5,301 bases of DNA, taken from positions 1 through 5,301 of the forward strand of contig CANHOY010000126.1 of assembly GCA_947462495.1 (NCBI GenBank), written 5' to 3'. The DNA is from Bacteroidota bacterium (lineage in GTDB: Bacteria; Bacteroidota; Bacteroidia; Chitinophagales; Chitinophagaceae). Shown in pieces: positions 5,177-5,301 of this stretch (position 1 is its first letter; the number at the start of each line of letters is the position of its first letter). The notes beneath the pieces are model-generated. The model had not been told where the DNA came from, ran no database searches, and saw nothing but the letters and a program-made list of their open reading frames with translations. A program made the translations under genes and the position numbers.

Positions 5177-5301
5177 ATGGAAAACATCTTTGCCAAATCT
5201 TTTCTTACTAAAAGCAATGCCAAAGCAGTTGACTTGGAGCATAGAAAAAAAATCAATTTTAATATTGGCAAGTACAATGCTGTTGTTCCAAAAGGGAAGG
5301 A
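5177..5301 (+). CDS. Probable LutB/LldF-type iron-sulfur lactate-oxidation protein, 5' end only
   Basis: An open frame starts at ATG 5177 and runs off the window end after 41 full codons. The visible protein starts MENIFAKSFLTKSN and continues with DLEHRKKINFNIGKYNAAVPKGK. The pattern of HR-x-x-INFNIGKY-x-AAV-x-KGK resembles the N-terminus of Bacteroidota proteins annotated as lactate utilization protein B (LutB/LldF family), which pair a LUD domain with a two-[4Fe-4S] ferredoxin-like domain and, with LutA and LutC, oxidise L-lactate to pyruvate. The diagnostic LUD and cysteine motifs lie outside the window, so this rests on about 25 residues. It follows the DUF3109 gene by 14 bp and has a TAnnTTTG box directly before its start. 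The stop is not visible; the gene is cut by the window edge, not broken. Confidence 0.62.
   Translation, partial: MENIFAKSFLTKSNAKAVDLEHRKKINFNIGKYNAVVPKGK

Noticed and set aside
1..5301. CRISPR array, tRNA, rRNA, insertion sequence or prophage genes
   Set aside because: No regularly spaced repeats, tRNA-like cloverleaf, rRNA sequence or transposase/integrase motif was seen; genes account for nearly all of the window.

Overview
This window looks like a chromosomal core segment from a low-GC member of the Bacteroidota, most likely near the Chitinophagaceae. The clues are the gliding-motility gene pair gldE-gldD, a Bacteroidota-type HU protein, a tiny AURKAIP1/COX24-type (mS38/bS22-like) ribosomal protein, no visible Shine-Dalgarno sequences before any gene, and several copies of the phylum's TAnnTTTG promoter box. 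The family assignment is inference from remembered protein signatures; the phylum is much firmer.

The left part (9-1284, minus strand) is a tight run read right to left: an HU/IHF-family DNA-binding protein, a membrane-anchored TPR protein, and a 31-residue very basic small-subunit-type ribosomal protein. Gaps are about 25-27 bp. The run probably continues past the left edge. A 205-bp, very AT-rich divergent intergenic region (1285-1489) follows, with a 16-bp perfect palindrome and weak promoter candidates on both sides.

The right part (1490-5301, plus strand) holds the adenine DNA glycosylase mutY, the gliding/secretion genes gldE and gldD (overlapping by 8 bp), a cysteine-rich DUF3109 protein, and the first 41 codons of a probable LutB/LldF-type iron-sulfur lactate-oxidation protein cut by the window end. 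The two halves combine DNA upkeep (HU, MutY), translation (small ribosomal protein), envelope motility/secretion (GldE, GldD) and probable redox/metal metabolism (DUF3109 protein, LutB-like protein).

No mobile element, CRISPR array, tRNA or rRNA is visible, and no new multi-gene system stands out. The most interesting signals are small: a nearly identical 16-nt promoter/leader element repeated before two consecutive genes, with the second copy placed so that its transcript would be leaderless or nearly so; a third TAnnTTTG box in the HU-TPR gap; two genes whose only sensible start is TTG; direct mutY-gldE adjacency without the ssb gene that often lies between them in this phylum; and an HU arm tip without the usual intercalating proline.
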